Positions 27,910 to 37,593 of a stretch of 64,000 nt of DNA are shown here, piece by piece. The notes beneath the pieces were generated by a model, which saw only the letters and a list, made by a program, of their open reading frames with translations, was not told the DNA's origin and searched no databases. Position 1 is the first letter of the stretch. The number at the start of each line of letters is the position of its first letter. The position numbers were made by a program, and so were the translations under genes. Origin of the DNA: Thalassotalea fonticola (GTDB lineage Bacteria; Pseudomonadota; Gammaproteobacteria; Enterobacterales; Alteromonadaceae); assembly GCF_032911225.1 (NCBI RefSeq), contig NZ_CP136600.1, positions 1,488,001-1,552,000 of the forward strand, given 5' to 3'.

Positions 27910-29496
27910 ATGCAGCAAACATACTTGCAGGCAATATACCGTAACTTTTTAGGTCAAGCGCCTCAATGGTATAAGTTAACAATAATCAGTTTTCTTATCT
28001 TAAATCCAATTATTTTCTTCTTTATTTCGCCTTACGTTGCTGGCTGGGCACTTGTGTTAGAGTTTATTTTTACTCTGGCAATGGCATTAAAATGCTACCC
28101 ATTGCAACCAGGTGGCTTACTTGCCATTCAGGCAGTCGCAATCGGTATGACATCTCCAGATCAGGTGCTCCATGAAATAACCGTAAACCTAGAAGTGGTT
28201 TTACTACTAATATTCATGGTTGCCGGCATCTACTTCATGAAAAACTTATTGTTATTTTTGTTCACCAAAATAATCACTAAGGTAAAATCAAAAATCGTTG
28301 TTTCCTTATTGTTCTGTTTCGCCAGTGCATTTTTATCCGCCTTTTTAGATGCACTTACCGTAATTGCTGTAATCATTAGTGTTGCTATTGGTTTCTACTC
28401 GGTTTATCACAAAGTTGCATCGGGTAAACATACCAGTAATGCCCATGATCATACCTCAGATCATGAGTTACCAGATTATTCACGCGATGATTTACAAGAG
28501 TTTCGAGCTTATTTACGTAACCTATTAATGCACGCTGGTGTTGGTACAGCACTTGGTGGAGTTATGACTATCGTTGGAGAGCCACAAAACTTAATTATCG
28601 GTGAGCAAGCCGGATGGAGTTTTGTTGAATTTGCAATCCGCATGTCACCTGTAACTATTCCTGTATTATTCTGCGGTTTATTAACCTGTTTCTTGGTTGA
28701 GAAGTTTAAAGTATTTAATTACGGTGTTGCCCTTCCTGATAATGTTCGCAAAATATTGGTTGAATTTGATGAAGAAGAATCAAGTCAACGTTCTAAAGCT
28801 GATAAAGCTAAATTATTTGCGCAAGGCTTAATTGCTGTTTGGTTAATTGTGGGCCTTGCCTTGCATTTAGCCTCTGTCGGCTTAATTGGTTTAACTGTGA
28901 TCATTTTAGCAACTGCATTTACTGGCATCACAGAAGAACATCAAATAGGCCATGCTTTTGAAGAAGCGTTACCATTTACGGCATTACTTGCGGTTTTCTT
29001 CGCTGTTGTAGCCGTTATTATTGATCAGCAATTGTTTACCCCAGTAATTACTTGGGTGCTAACCTATGAAGGTGATATGCAACTGGTCATGTTCTATCTT
29101 GCCAATGGCTTTCTTTCTATGGTGAGTGATAATGTATTTGTCGGCACCGTATATATTACAGAAGTGAAAAAAGCTTTATTGTCTGGGCAAATCACTCGCG
29201 ACCAGTTTGACATGTTAGCGGTTGCAATAAATACCGGTACTAACCTGCCGTCAGTTGCTACACCGAATGGCCAGGCAGCATTTTTATTCCTGCTAACCTC
29301 GGCACTTGCTCCATTAATTCGTTTATCTTACGGGCGTATGGTTTACATGGCGCTTCCTTATACTGTTGTATTAACGGTAGTAGGGTTGCTAACCATTTAC
29401 TCAGGTTCACTGGTAGAATATACCAATACATTTTATGAGATGGGTATCATTGGCCATCATGATATTTCTGATAGCGGCGGCTCACCGAGTCACTAA
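27910..29496 (+). CDS. nhaB: NhaB Na+/H+ antiporter
   Basis: Inner-membrane electrogenic antiporter that expels Na+, fitting a marine habitat. The 528 aa carry about twelve hydrophobic segments with the NhaB landmarks [20 protein letters not shown] (~136-155), [21 protein letters not shown] (~220), [16 protein letters not shown] (~398) and [20 protein letters not shown] (~445). Divergent from fadR; a strong terminator follows at 29522. Confidence 0.96.
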   Translation: MQQTYLQAIYRNFLGQAPQWYKLTIISFLILNPIIFFFISPYVAGWALVLEFIFTLAMALKCYPLQPGGLLAIQAVAIGMTSPDQVLHEITVNLEVVLLLIFMVAGIYFMKNLLLFLFTKIITKVKSKIVVSLLFCFASAFLSAFLDALTVIAVIISVAIGFYSVYHKVASGKHTSNAHDHTSDHELPDYSRDDLQEFRAYLRNLLMHAGVGTALGGVMTIVGEPQNLIIGEQAGWSFVEFAIRMSPVTIPVLFCGLLTCFLVEKFKVFNYGVALPDNVRKILVEFDEEESSQRSKADKAKLFAQGLIAVWLIVGLALHLASVGLIGLTVIILATAFTGITEEHQIGHAFEEALPFTALLAVFFAVVAVIIDQQLFTPVITWVLTYEGDMQLVMFYLANGFLSMVSDNVFVGTVYITEVKKALLSGQITRDQFDMLAVAINTGTNLPSVATPNGQAAFLFLLTSALAPLIRLSYGRMVYMALPYTVVLTVVGLLTIYSGSLVEYTNTFYEMGIIGHHDISDSGGSPSH

Positions 29497-29808
29497 AGCT
29501 ATTTTAAATAGTCATTTAATCAAGCGCCTTTGGGCGCTTTTTTTTACTTCAAGGAATAAGTAATGCAAACTGCCATGGATGGCTTTAACTTTGTACTTTA
29601 ACGTCCGAATGAATTCGGACCAACCTCGGTAATTAGTTTCGGTTGGCGTGAACTTGGTTGGCGTGAGTTGAGATTATCATCAGAAACCTTAAACGGTTTT
29701 ATTCGCGCGTTAACAATACACGTTTCTTAACAAACCATTAATAGAATTAAATTTATAAAATAGTTATCATACTTTCTTTGGAAAAATAGCAATTTAGGAA
29801 TATTAATA
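29497..29808. other. Intergenic nhaB-dsbB: terminator and small repeats
   Basis: After the nhaB terminator (29522-29545) comes a palindrome GTCCGAATGAATTCGGAC near 29603 and a direct repeat of TTGGTTGGCGTGA-like sequence around 29640-29665. No open frame of interest is seen; the dsbB promoter must lie toward 29750. Confidence 0.55.
29522..29545 (+). terminator. Intrinsic terminator after nhaB
   Basis: AAGCGCC, loop TTTG, GGCGCTT followed by six more T residues, 26 bp after the nhaB stop. Confidence 0.92.
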
Positions 29809-30330
29809 ATGCTAAAAACCTTAAATGATTTTGTTTTAAACCCGCTGTCTTGGTGGTTACTGGCCGCTTCAGCTTTGTGTCTAGAGTTTAGTGCGCTATT
29901 TTTTCAGTATGGTTTAGGCCTTGAACCATGCATTATGTGTATTTATCAACGGGTAGCAATTCTAGCGATTATGGCTGGAGGCATTATCGGAGCTATTGGC
30001 AATAACTTACTATTGTTTCGACTTATAGGACATTCATTATGGGCAGTTGGTGCAATTTGGGGCTTATTTATTGCAATAGAACACGTTGATATTCAGTCTA
30101 ATGCCGGCTCATTGTTTTACACCTGTGACCTTATTCCCAATTTCCCTACTTGGATGCCGTTGCATGAATGGTTTCCTGCGATATTTGAAGCCACAGGAGA
30201 TTGTGGTGAAATTTCTTGGTCATTTTTAGGCTATTCAATGCCACAATGGATGATTGTTGTATATGGCATTTATACGGCGTTATTTGCAATATTTTTTAGC
30301 GCACGTATTATTACTATTCTGAAAAAATAA
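29809..30330 (+). CDS. dsbB: DsbB disulfide-bond oxidoreductase
   Basis: Inner-membrane protein that reoxidises DsbA and passes electrons to quinone. The 173 aa have four membrane segments. The first redox pair is CIMC in [14 protein letters not shown] (~43-46); the second is in [19 protein letters not shown] and [14 protein letters not shown] (~105 and ~130). W residues typical of quinone contact are present. It follows nhaB as in Vibrio but has its own leader and terminator. Confidence 0.94.
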   Translation: MLKTLNDFVLNPLSWWLLAASALCLEFSALFFQYGLGLEPCIMCIYQRVAILAIMAGGIIGAIGNNLLLFRLIGHSLWAVGAIWGLFIAIEHVDIQSNAGSLFYTCDLIPNFPTWMPLHEWFPAIFEATGDCGEISWSFLGYSMPQWMIVVYGIYTALFAIFFSARIITILKK

Positions 30331-30351
30331 AAATTAAACGTTTGCGTTAAC

Positions 30352-30378
30352 AAAGGTTGGCATTTGCCAACCTTTTTT
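30352..30378 (+). terminator. Intrinsic terminator after dsbB
   Basis: AAAGGTTGGC, loop ATTT, GCCAACCTTTTTT, 22 bp after the dsbB stop. Confidence 0.92.
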
Positions 30379-30427
30379 AAATTCAGGAAAGAATTACCTT
30401 AGAATAGCTAGGGATGGCTTAAATTCT

Positions 30428-30510
30428 GTTACTTCAGGTATGAAGGAATATCAATTTGCCATGGACCGCTCTTTCACATCCATGTGATCACGGCATATAC
30501 AACTTCCATG
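30428..30510. repeat. Dispersed ~85-bp repeat (inverse copy of 26833-26915)
   Basis: Read on the minus strand it runs CATGGAAGTTGTATATGCCG, TGATCACATGGATGTGAAAGAG, ATTCCTTCATACCTGAAGTAA in the same order as the sequence at 26833-26915. The two copies are inverted relative to each other and flank the fadR-nhaB-dsbB block. Confidence 0.65.
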
Positions 30511-30540
30511 TTGAAAACGGTTTGAAATTTATTCATATAT

Positions 30541-31911
30541 TTACCCAAGTAATAAATAACACATAATGGCCACTACAGTTGCAATTAGTACACTTAAAAT
30601 TGCCCCTTCGGTAACCATTTGCTTGATCTCGATTTCACCGGTGCCATAGGCTATTGCATTTGGCGCAGTTGCTACTGGCAACATAAATGCACAACTGGCG
30701 CACATAGCCGCAGGGATCATAAACATTTTCGCGTCATACCCTGAAGCCATAGCTGCAACGGCGAGAATCGGCATCAACAACGTTGCTGTTGCGGTATTAC
30801 TGGTAATTTCAGTTAAATAGGTAACAACTAAACAGATAGTTAATAACATTAGAAATAACGGTAAGTTAGCCAGCGTTGTTAACCATTGACCAAGCATGTC
30901 ACTTAAACCAGAAGCGACAAACCCTTTCGCTAATGCAATTCCACCAGCAAACAGTAATAGCATTCCCCAAGGTATCGTTTTAGCTGTATCCCAATCAAGC
31001 AACCGTCCTCCTTTGCCGTTAGAGATAGCAAACATTAATACCGCAGCAGTAAGTGCGACAGTACTATCACCTACCATTGGAATTTCAAATAATGAGCTCC
31101 AGCCACCAAATGGTTCCTTGCGTGTGATCCAGGCAACCGCAGTTAAACCAAATACAATTAATGTTCTGCGTTCTTCACTGCGCCATGGTCCAAGTTCAGG
31201 TAAAACAATTTTCTGCTCTAAATGTACATTGCGGGTTAACCACAATGCCATAATAGGAATGGCAACAAGTACAACTGGCACCCCTATTTTCATCCACTCA
31301 ACAAAACCGAACTCACTGCCAGTTTGCTCTTCATAAATGCCCATAAATATAACATTCGGCGGCGTGCCAATTAACGTTCCTATACCGCCCACACTCGATG
31401 CATAGGCAATACCTAAAATAAGAGCAACTTTCAATTTTTGATTATCTACATGGCTTAAAATAGCCAGCGCCATTGGCAGCATGATCAATACAGTTGCGGT
31501 GTTAGAGATCCACATGCTCAACATGGCAGCTGCGATCATAAAGCCAAAAACTAATCGCCGACCACTGGAAACGCCAACAAGCTTCACCATGTAAACCGCT
31601 AAACGCTCATGAGCGTTACTTTTTTCGAGCGCCTTAGAGAGCATAAAAGCGCCCATTAACAGTAAAATTACATGAGATCCTAAAGAAGATGCGACAGTCT
31701 TATGATCAACAATATTGAACATAGGTAACAACGCAAATGGGATAATAGAAGTTGCCGGAATTGGAATTGCTTCAGTAACCCAAAACATAACTGTAAGTAA
31801 GGTGATACCACCCGTTATGGCTGCTTTAGACTCAAACCCTAAAGTGAGCAACAAAAAATAGAAAAGCAAAGCAGCAATTGGTGCAAGATAAATAAAGTGA
31901 TGTCTTCTCAT
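30541..31911 (-). CDS. SLC13/DASS-family sodium-dependent dicarboxylate transporter
   Basis: Inner-membrane symporter for C4-dicarboxylates or similar anions. The 456 aa have about eleven hydrophobic segments. The two SNT signature motifs of the DASS family are present: MWISNTATVLIMLPMALAIL (~123) and TEITSNTATATLLMPILAVA (~375). GIGTLIGTPPNVIF (~185) and PVATAPNAIAYGTGEIEIKQM complete the family set. The substrate is unproven; sulfate or phosphate carriers of SLC13 are alternatives. 44 bp separate it from nagZ upstream, so co-transcription with psrA-nagZ is possible. Confidence 0.88.
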   Translation of the reverse strand: MRRHHFIYLAPIAALLFYFLLLTLGFESKAAITGGITLLTVMFWVTEAIPIPATSIIPFALLPMFNIVDHKTVASSLGSHVILLLMGAFMLSKALEKSNAHERLAVYMVKLVGVSSGRRLVFGFMIAAAMLSMWISNTATVLIMLPMALAILSHVDNQKLKVALILGIAYASSVGGIGTLIGTPPNVIFMGIYEEQTGSEFGFVEWMKIGVPVVLVAIPIMALWLTRNVHLEQKIVLPELGPWRSEERRTLIVFGLTAVAWITRKEPFGGWSSLFEIPMVGDSTVALTAAVLMFAISNGKGGRLLDWDTAKTIPWGMLLLFAGGIALAKGFVASGLSDMLGQWLTTLANLPLFLMLLTICLVVTYLTEITSNTATATLLMPILAVAAMASGYDAKMFMIPAAMCASCAFMLPVATAPNAIAYGTGEIEIKQMVTEGAILSVLIATVVAIMCYLLLG

Positions 31912-31955
31912 TAACTATTGCTCTCTTATTATTTTTTTAGCATTTAGGAATAAAA

Positions 31956-32981
31956 TTAGCTAAACAGGTGCTGCTGACTTTTCTGCCACATAGGATCATG
32001 CTTGAGTTGTTCAAAGTTGTAATTTGATTTATTTAGCATTGATTGCACTCGGACAGTGCTGGCGCCGCGGTTTGGCAAGTTAGCTTTATCAATGGCCTCA
32101 ATAGCACCAATTCGATCGTTGCAAACAAGTAACATGTCGCACCCTGCTTCATATGCAGCTTCACAACGCTCAGCATACCCTCCGGCACTGGTTGCTCCTT
32201 GCATTGATAAGTCATCACTAAAAATTACGCCTTGAAAACCTAATTGCTCTCTTAAAATAGTTTGCAGCCAATACGGTGAAAAACCGACCGGCAAGGCATC
32301 AACCGCGGGATAAATAACATGAGCAGGCATTAATGCATCGATCTTATTTTGTTGAATTAGTTTTTTAAATACCAACATATCTTGGCCAAATATGTCTTGT
32401 TTTCTCCGATCATCAATAGGCATTGCGACATGAGAATCTTCTTTAACACTGCCGTGGCCGGGAAAATGCTTACCCGTTGTTTTCATGCCAGCTGATTTCA
32501 TCCCTTTCATAAATGCATTAGCTAAGATGGTTACAATTTCAGGATCTTTATGAAAGCCTCTGTCACCAATTACATCGCTGATGTCATCAATATCTAATAC
32601 TGGAGCAAAACTTATATCAATACCAACGCCCTGCACTTCTGCCGCCATCAAATAACCCAGATGAAACGCGATGTTCGATGCAACTGGCTGTACATCTTCA
32701 TTGTTTGAAGCATTTAAACTGGCATGTTGATAAATTTTTCCCATCGCGGGAATGTTAGAAAAGCCTTCCCTGAAGCGTTGCACTCGCCCACCTTCATGAT
32801 CAACGGCAATTAATAAATTACGCTGAACTGATTTTATACTTTTATTGAGGGCAATAAGCTGTTCAATAGATTCAAAATTTCGGCTAAATAAAATTAAGCC
32901 GCCAACTTTTGGGTGGGCAATAATTTCTCTATCTTCAGCCGTTAATGCTGCGCCTTGCACATCAATCATTAAAGAAGACAT
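31956..32981 (-). CDS. nagZ: NagZ beta-N-acetylhexosaminidase
   Basis: Cytoplasmic GH3 enzyme that removes GlcNAc from anhydromuropeptides in cell-wall recycling. KHFPGHG (~175) holds the GH3 catalytic His loop and [10 protein letters not shown] (~255) the Asp nucleophile. The 341 aa equal the family length. The start lies 3 bp after the psrA stop, making a psrA-nagZ operon, the same neighbourhood as in Pseudomonas (psrA beside nagZ). Confidence 0.95.
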   Translation of the reverse strand: MSSLMIDVQGAALTAEDREIIAHPKVGGLILFSRNFESIEQLIALNKSIKSVQRNLLIAVDHEGGRVQRFREGFSNIPAMGKIYQHASLNASNNEDVQPVASNIAFHLGYLMAAEVQGVGIDISFAPVLDIDDISDVIGDRGFHKDPEIVTILANAFMKGMKSAGMKTTGKHFPGHGSVKEDSHVAMPIDDRRKQDIFGQDMLVFKKLIQQNKIDALMPAHVIYPAVDALPVGFSPYWLQTILREQLGFQGVIFSDDLSMQGATSAGGYAERCEAAYEAGCDMLLVCNDRIGAIEAIDKANLPNRGASTVRVQSMLNKSNYNFEQLKHDPMWQKSQQHLFS

Positions 32982-32984
32982 AAA

Positions 32985-33614
32985 TTACGCTTTACTTATT
33001 GGCGCGCCAACGCCTGCGGCAACGTATGGAATAATGCGACGGATAACGCCAGCAACGTCTACTTTTTCATCAAAGTCATTCTGCGCAATATCAATCAGTG
33101 CTCCCGTTGATGACATCGTAAATACTGCTGTGCCCATAGTAAAATGGAGACGCCAAAAGATATCCTCGCTAGACAACTCTGGATAAGCACGGTGCACAGC
33201 AGCAACAAAGTTATCAAGAATATCTGGATAGGTTGTAGTAATAAACCAGCGTAAAAAACCTTGGCTATCGGTATAACTGCGCCCTAATAATTGTAAGAAA
33301 ATACTGGTACCGTTTTCTCTAAAATCATTAAGTGTAAGCAATGGTTCAATAAATGCGGTAAATACTTGTTCTAACGTTGGCTGTTCATTCTGTTCATTAA
33401 CCTCGGTTAAAGCACTCACCAAAACAGGTGAAAGTTGATCAAGGTAGCGCTTCATTAACGCTTTAATTAATTCTTTTTTCGAGCCGAAATGATAATTAAC
33501 CGCAGCTAAATTCACCTCAGCATCACTAGTTATTTCTCTTAGTGAAGTAGTTGCAAAGCCTTTTTCTGCAAAAAGCAGTTCGGCTGCATTTAATATTTTT
33601 GTTTTTGTGTTCAT
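32985..33614 (-). CDS. psrA: PsrA-like TetR-family regulator of fatty-acid metabolism
   Basis: TetR regulator of 209 aa. The N-terminal HTH (LFAEKGFATTSLREITSDAEVNLAAVNYHFGSKKELI, ~13-50) is nearly the PsrA form. The assignment is supported by the coupled nagZ gene and by a palindrome AAACGTCCGTTT 32 bp upstream, which fits the PsrA consensus (AAAC N2-4 GTTT). PsrA responds to long-chain fatty acids and in Pseudomonas/Shewanella controls beta-oxidation and stress genes. Another TetR role is possible but less likely. Confidence 0.8.
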   Translation of the reverse strand: MNTKTKILNAAELLFAEKGFATTSLREITSDAEVNLAAVNYHFGSKKELIKALMKRYLDQLSPVLVSALTEVNEQNEQPTLEQVFTAFIEPLLTLNDFRENGTSIFLQLLGRSYTDSQGFLRWFITTTYPDILDNFVAAVHRAYPELSSEDIFWRLHFTMGTAVFTMSSTGALIDIAQNDFDEKVDVAGVIRRIIPYVAAGVGAPISKA

Positions 33615-33645
33615 AAAAGGGCCGTTTCTGATTATTAATTATAGT

Positions 33646-33665
33646 TTTTAAACGTCCGTTTAAAA
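33646..33665. promoter_or_regulatory. Candidate PsrA operator (autoregulation)
   Basis: A perfect palindrome with arms TTTTAAACG and CGTTTAAAA around a TC centre, starting 32 bp upstream of the psrA start. The core AAAC-GTCC-GTTT matches the published PsrA box, and the position suits repression of its own promoter. Confidence 0.65.
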
Positions 33666-33957
33666 TGACAGGAAGCAATAAAAGTGTCAAGTAACAACTC
33701 GCTTCTAGGGAAATAAAACACAATTTATTAAAATATTTTATAAGTGAAAAAATAACGCAAAATCAATGCAAAATTATCGTTCAATAAATGAGCTATTTTA
33801 GTATTTTCTACCATAATTAGAGTATATAACCCTTCTCCCTGGACCCATAAGTTCGATCTGTCAATTGGCTATGGGTCTCTTTTTTTGTTCTTCGCTTTAG
33901 TTTCGAATATACTCCACAGGTCTTAATACAAAATAATTAAAAAATAACAGAATTCCT
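33666..33957. other. Divergent psrA / M2 peptidase intergenic region
   Basis: AT-rich. It contains TATATAA near 33824 and, on the plus strand, a complete intrinsic terminator at 33842-33887 although no gene precedes it. This suggests a short leader or small RNA ahead of the peptidase gene. Together with the PsrA box (33646-33665) it fills the 343 bp between the two starts. Confidence 0.45.
33842..33887 (+). terminator. Orphan intrinsic terminator (leader or sRNA end)
   Basis: GACCCATA and TATGGGTC form an 8-bp stem around a ~20-nt loop, followed by TCTTTTTTT. It lies 70 bp upstream of the M2 peptidase start and downstream of no recognisable gene. Confidence 0.6.
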
Positions 33958-35793
33958 ATGAAAAATTTTAAACTTACCAGTGCAGCACTTTTAGTCGCTG
34001 CAGCAATCACTACCACAGGTTGTGAACAACAAACCAACACAAAAACAGTTGAGCCAGTTAACACAACATACACAGCTGCAGATGTAGACACATTTATTGC
34101 AGCTACGGCAAAAGAGCTTGTTCAATTAAATAATGAAGGTTCAAAGGTAGAATGGATCTACCAAAACTTTATTACCGACGATACCGCGGCACTTTCAGCA
34201 GCAGCCGCGCAAGAATTTTCTGAAGCGGGTGTTCGCTTCGCCCTGCAAGCAGCAAAGTTTGATGATATCGAAGTAAGCGCAGAGCAACGCCGTAAATTAA
34301 ATATTTTAAAACAAGCACTAGTATTACCAGCACCACAAGATTCAGCAAAAAGCGCTGAGCTTGCTAAAATTGCTGCTGATTTAGGCGGCATGTACGGTAA
34401 AGGTTCATACACCAACAAAAAAGGTGAGAAACAAAGTTTAGGTCAATTAACTGCAGTTATGGCTGAATCACGTGACTACAACGAACTGCTCGAGGCTTGG
34501 CAAGGCTGGCGTACTATTAGCCCGGAAATGAAACCGTTATTTGTTCGTGAAGTTGAATTAGCTAACGAAGGCGCACAAGGTTTAGGTTACCCTGATTTGG
34601 GTGCTATGTGGCGCTCGAATTATGATATGCCAGCAGATGAATTTGCCAATGAGCTAGATCGCCTTTGGGAACAAGTAAAACCTTTATACGATGCTTTGCA
34701 TTGTCATGTACGAGCGGAGCTTGGCGAGCATTACGGTGAAGATAAGGTGTCACAAGATGAAGCTATTCCTGCTCACTTGCTTGGTAATATGTGGGCGCAA
34801 AGTTGGGGCAATGTATACGACCTAGTTGCCCCTGAAAATGCAGATCCGGGTTATTCGGTAACAGACCAATTAATTAAGCATGAATATAGTGAGATTGATA
34901 TGGTAAAAGGTGCAGAAAATTTCTTCACCTCATTGGGTTTTGATGAACTACCTGAAACATTCTGGGAGCGTTCATTATTTACTAAACCAGAAGACCGTGA
35001 TGTAGTTTGTCATGCCTCGGCGTGGAACTTGGACTCACAAGACGATATTCGCATAAAAATGTGTATCCAAAAAACCGGCGAAGAGTTTTCTACTATTCAT
35101 CACGAGTTAGGCCATAACTTCTATCAACGCGCTTATAAAGACCAGTCGGTGTTTTTCCAAAACAGTGCTAATGACGGTTTCCATGAAGCAATTGGTGACA
35201 CCATTGCCCTATCTGTCACACCAGCTTATCTTAAAGAAATTGGCTTAATTGATACCATTCCAGATGAATCAAAAGATATTGGTTTATTGATGAAAATGGC
35301 GCTAAAAAAAATTGCCTTCATTCCATTTGGTCTATTAGTTGACCAATGGCGCTGGAAAGTGTTTAACGGTGAAATTTCCCCAGAAAACTACAATAGCGCC
35401 TGGTGGGAATTAAGAGAAAAATATCAAGGTGTTAAAGCGCCAATCGCCCGCGCGGAAACTGATTTTGACCCTGGTGCAAAATATCACGTTCCAGGAAACG
35501 TACCTTATTCACGTTACTTCTTAGCGCACATATTACAATTTGAATTCCACAAATCATTATGTGAAATTGCCGGCAATGAAGGTTCAATTAACCGCTGTTC
35601 AATTTACAACAATAAAGATGCGGGTGCTAAGCTAAACCAAGTATTAGAGATGGGTTCAAGTCAAACATGGCAAGAAGCTCATAAAGTACTAACCGGCACT
35701 GAGCAAATGGACGCAAGCGCCGTATTAGATTACTTTGCGCCACTTAAAGTTTGGCTGGATGAAAAAAACCAAGACCGCCAATGTGGCTTTTAA
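33958..35793 (+). CDS. M2-family (ACE-like) peptidyl-dipeptidase, lipoprotein
   Basis: Zinc dipeptidyl carboxypeptidase related to angiotensin-converting enzyme. The signal peptide ends in a lipobox (ITTTGC, Cys ~22), so the protein is probably membrane-anchored. The zinc site HHELGHNFYQ is at ~381-390 and the third ligand Glu in HEAIGDTIALS (~410). RYFLAHILQFEFHKSLC (~520) is another M2/ACE signature. The 611 aa fit bacterial M2 enzymes. A terminator follows at 35849. Confidence 0.92.
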   Translation: MKNFKLTSAALLVAAAITTTGCEQQTNTKTVEPVNTTYTAADVDTFIAATAKELVQLNNEGSKVEWIYQNFITDDTAALSAAAAQEFSEAGVRFALQAAKFDDIEVSAEQRRKLNILKQALVLPAPQDSAKSAELAKIAADLGGMYGKGSYTNKKGEKQSLGQLTAVMAESRDYNELLEAWQGWRTISPEMKPLFVREVELANEGAQGLGYPDLGAMWRSNYDMPADEFANELDRLWEQVKPLYDALHCHVRAELGEHYGEDKVSQDEAIPAHLLGNMWAQSWGNVYDLVAPENADPGYSVTDQLIKHEYSEIDMVKGAENFFTSLGFDELPETFWERSLFTKPEDRDVVCHASAWNLDSQDDIRIKMCIQKTGEEFSTIHHELGHNFYQRAYKDQSVFFQNSANDGFHEAIGDTIALSVTPAYLKEIGLIDTIPDESKDIGLLMKMALKKIAFIPFGLLVDQWRWKVFNGEISPENYNSAWWELREKYQGVKAPIARAETDFDPGAKYHVPGNVPYSRYFLAHILQFEFHKSLCEIAGNEGSINRCSIYNNKDAGAKLNQVLEMGSSQTWQEAHKVLTGTEQMDASAVLDYFAPLKVWLDEKNQDRQCGF

Positions 35794-36169
35794 ATTGTTA
35801 GCAATGTTTAGCTAAGCATTATTTCAGAACGAAATACAGGTTAATAAAAAGCGTACACTGTAAGGTGTACGCTTTTTTTTATTTCAGGGATGGAGGAATG
35901 ATGGATGCTGAAACAAGTTCAGCAAGTAGTAGATATGTTTCAAATTTCCTACCCTACTATTCCCTGAATTTATTTCAGGGTCCATACTCTCATTTTGACT
36001 GGTTTATAGATACTGAAACAAGTTCAGTAAATGGATAGATTTGTTCAGTAAATGGATAGGTTAGTTCATTAACTTGAGGGCTAAGTCGCAAAAGGATGTG
36101 TTACAGCCAGCATTTCAATTCCTTGTACTATAATTAAAAATAACCCTGTTCCTCAATTAATGGTGACTT
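35794..36169. other. Intergenic: terminator and dispersed palindromic repeats
   Basis: Contains the M2-gene terminator (35849-35880) and a block of repeat-family sequences: a TTTCAGGGATGGAGGAAT unit at 35882, GCTGAAACAAGTTCAGC at 35907-35923, CCCTGAATTTATTTCAGGG at 35962-35980, CTGAAACAAGTTCAG at 36013-36027, then two TTCAGTAAATGGATAG repeats to ~36060. No coding frame is seen. Confidence 0.7.
35849..35880 (+). terminator. Intrinsic terminator after M2 peptidase gene
   Basis: AAGCGTACAC, short loop, GTGTACGCTT plus a T-run of eight. Confidence 0.92.
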
Positions 36170-36370
36170 ATGGAAGTAAGCAATTTATTAACCATGGAAA
36201 GTGCGATTGTACTCGGAATTATTAATGAACGGTTACGAATTGAATGTGACAGTTACCAACAATTACTGTCACGCTATGAACTGGAAGAAGGATCGTTGAA
36301 CCATAAAATGGCTTTACTAGGCTATCAATACGATCCTTTATCAAATCAATTTAAAAATATTCCAATTTGA
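36170..36370 (+). CDS. DUF4250-family small protein
   Basis: 66-aa cytoplasmic protein. VSNLLTMESAIVLGIINERLRIEC at the start and LLGYQYDPLSNQF at the end follow the DUF4250 pattern (LSIVNxKLRD ... Y.Y....NQF). The full-length start at 36170 matches the family N-terminus better than the internal Met. No function is known. The VOC gene begins 21 bp downstream on the same strand. Confidence 0.7.
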   Translation: MEVSNLLTMESAIVLGIINERLRIECDSYQQLLSRYELEEGSLNHKMALLGYQYDPLSNQFKNIPI

Positions 36371-36391
36371 TTCATTAACTGCAAAAACACA

Positions 36392-36844
36392 ATGGCCATT
36401 TCTCTCACTCATATTGCCTTACACGTTAAAGACGTAGATGCCTGTGTTTGGTTTTATCAAAAGTATGCTGATTTAAAAATCGTTAGAGAACGTCGTCCCA
36501 ATGGCCCCGATGGTAAACGCATTGTCTGGTTAGCAGAAGAAGGCAGAGAAGAAAGCTTTATTCTAATTATATTGCCTGGAGGACCAGGCAGAAACCAGCA
36601 AGATAATGACTTCTCGCATTTAGGCTTTGCCTTAAAAACTAAAAACGACGTTGACGTAATTGCGTTAAAAGCAATAAATGAAGGTATTCTTGCCTGGCCC
36701 TGTAAACAAGAACCTTTTCCCGTTGGCTACTATTGTGGCATTAAAGATCCCGATGGAAATTTTGTCGAATTTAGCTACGGTCAGCCGTTAGGTCCAGGGG
36801 CAGAAAACAGCAATCCAGATAATTTTCCGGTTAACACCTTATGA
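36392..36844 (+). CDS. VOC-superfamily protein (glyoxalase/dioxygenase fold)
   Basis: 150-aa protein with the two beta-alpha-beta-beta-beta modules of the vicinal oxygen chelate fold. Likely metal ligands are His in LTHIALHVKD (~7), His in DFSHLGFAL (~73) and Glu in DPDGNFVEFSYG (~126). Its pattern resembles lactoylglutathione lyase-like proteins annotated broadly in this order; whether it is GloA cannot be decided. Probably co-transcribed with the DUF4250 gene. Confidence 0.78.
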   Translation: MAISLTHIALHVKDVDACVWFYQKYADLKIVRERRPNGPDGKRIVWLAEEGREESFILIILPGGPGRNQQDNDFSHLGFALKTKNDVDVIALKAINEGILAWPCKQEPFPVGYYCGIKDPDGNFVEFSYGQPLGPGAENSNPDNFPVNTL

Positions 36845-37137
36845 GATCATATCTATAAAGGGGATTAAAATTACAGAACTTGTACCCAAAAAATAGTACT
36901 AAGTTCATAGTCGCGGAATTAAAAAATTATGCTAAAGCATGATTCGTTTAAATTTCATACAAACCCAATCAACAGTGGCTACAACTAACACCTTGAAAAT
37001 TAAAGATAAAAAAAATTAACTTTATTTTAAATCAATTTTTTTTGTAATTGCACTTGTAAGAATTAAATAATAGCCCCATGCTTATATTAAGGGCGCGATT
37101 CTAGTGCCCTTTCAATTGAAAATTTGGAGACATATAT

Positions 37138-37473
37138 ATGAAAATAAATATTTCAGGACATCACGTAGAAGTTACCGCAGCTATTACTGACGTTATCAAT
37201 AGTAAATATGAAAAAATCGCCAACCATTTCCCAAGCTTAATGTCCCTTGACGCAATACTAACCGTAGACAAAAACGTCCACAAAATTGAAATCAATACCA
37301 ACTATGAAAATCAAAAGGTTGCAGTTTCTGCTACCGATGATGATATGTATGTTGCCATTGGTAATTCTGTTAAAAAAATGGAAGCTGCCCTGCAACATCG
37401 AAAAGGTGTTTTAAAAGCAAACAAGCACAATAAATTTAATGTGCAGCAATCAGAGTTGGTGGCTAACGCTTAA
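37138..37473 (+). CDS. Ribosome hibernation/association factor (HPF/RaiA family)
   Basis: Short-form hibernation factor of 111 aa. The opening MKINISGHHVEVTAAITDVINSKYEKIANHF and the later VAVSATDDDMYVAIGNSVKKMEAALQHRKG are typical of the beta-alpha-beta-beta-beta-alpha fold that binds the 30S decoding region. The C-terminal tail NKFNVQQSELVANA is longer than in E. coli HPF and similar in length to RaiA. AT-rich leader of ~290 bp upstream; ribosome-binding site TTGGAGA precedes the ATG. Confidence 0.85.
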   Translation: MKINISGHHVEVTAAITDVINSKYEKIANHFPSLMSLDAILTVDKNVHKIEINTNYENQKVAVSATDDDMYVAIGNSVKKMEAALQHRKGVLKANKHNKFNVQQSELVANA

Positions 37474-37540
37474 CCAAACAAATGTAGAATAGAAAAACTC
37501 TCCCCAGAAAGTAATTCTATTCTACTTTACCAAAACCAAT

Positions 37541-37565
37541 AAGAGCTCGTATGAGCTCTTTGTTA
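37541..37565 (+). terminator. Terminator after hpf/raiA
   Basis: AAGAGCTC, loop GTAT, GAGCTCTTTGTT, 68 bp after the stop codon. Confidence 0.75.
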
Positions 37566-37593
37566 TTTTAAACAAAACAGAACTAATGATTAA

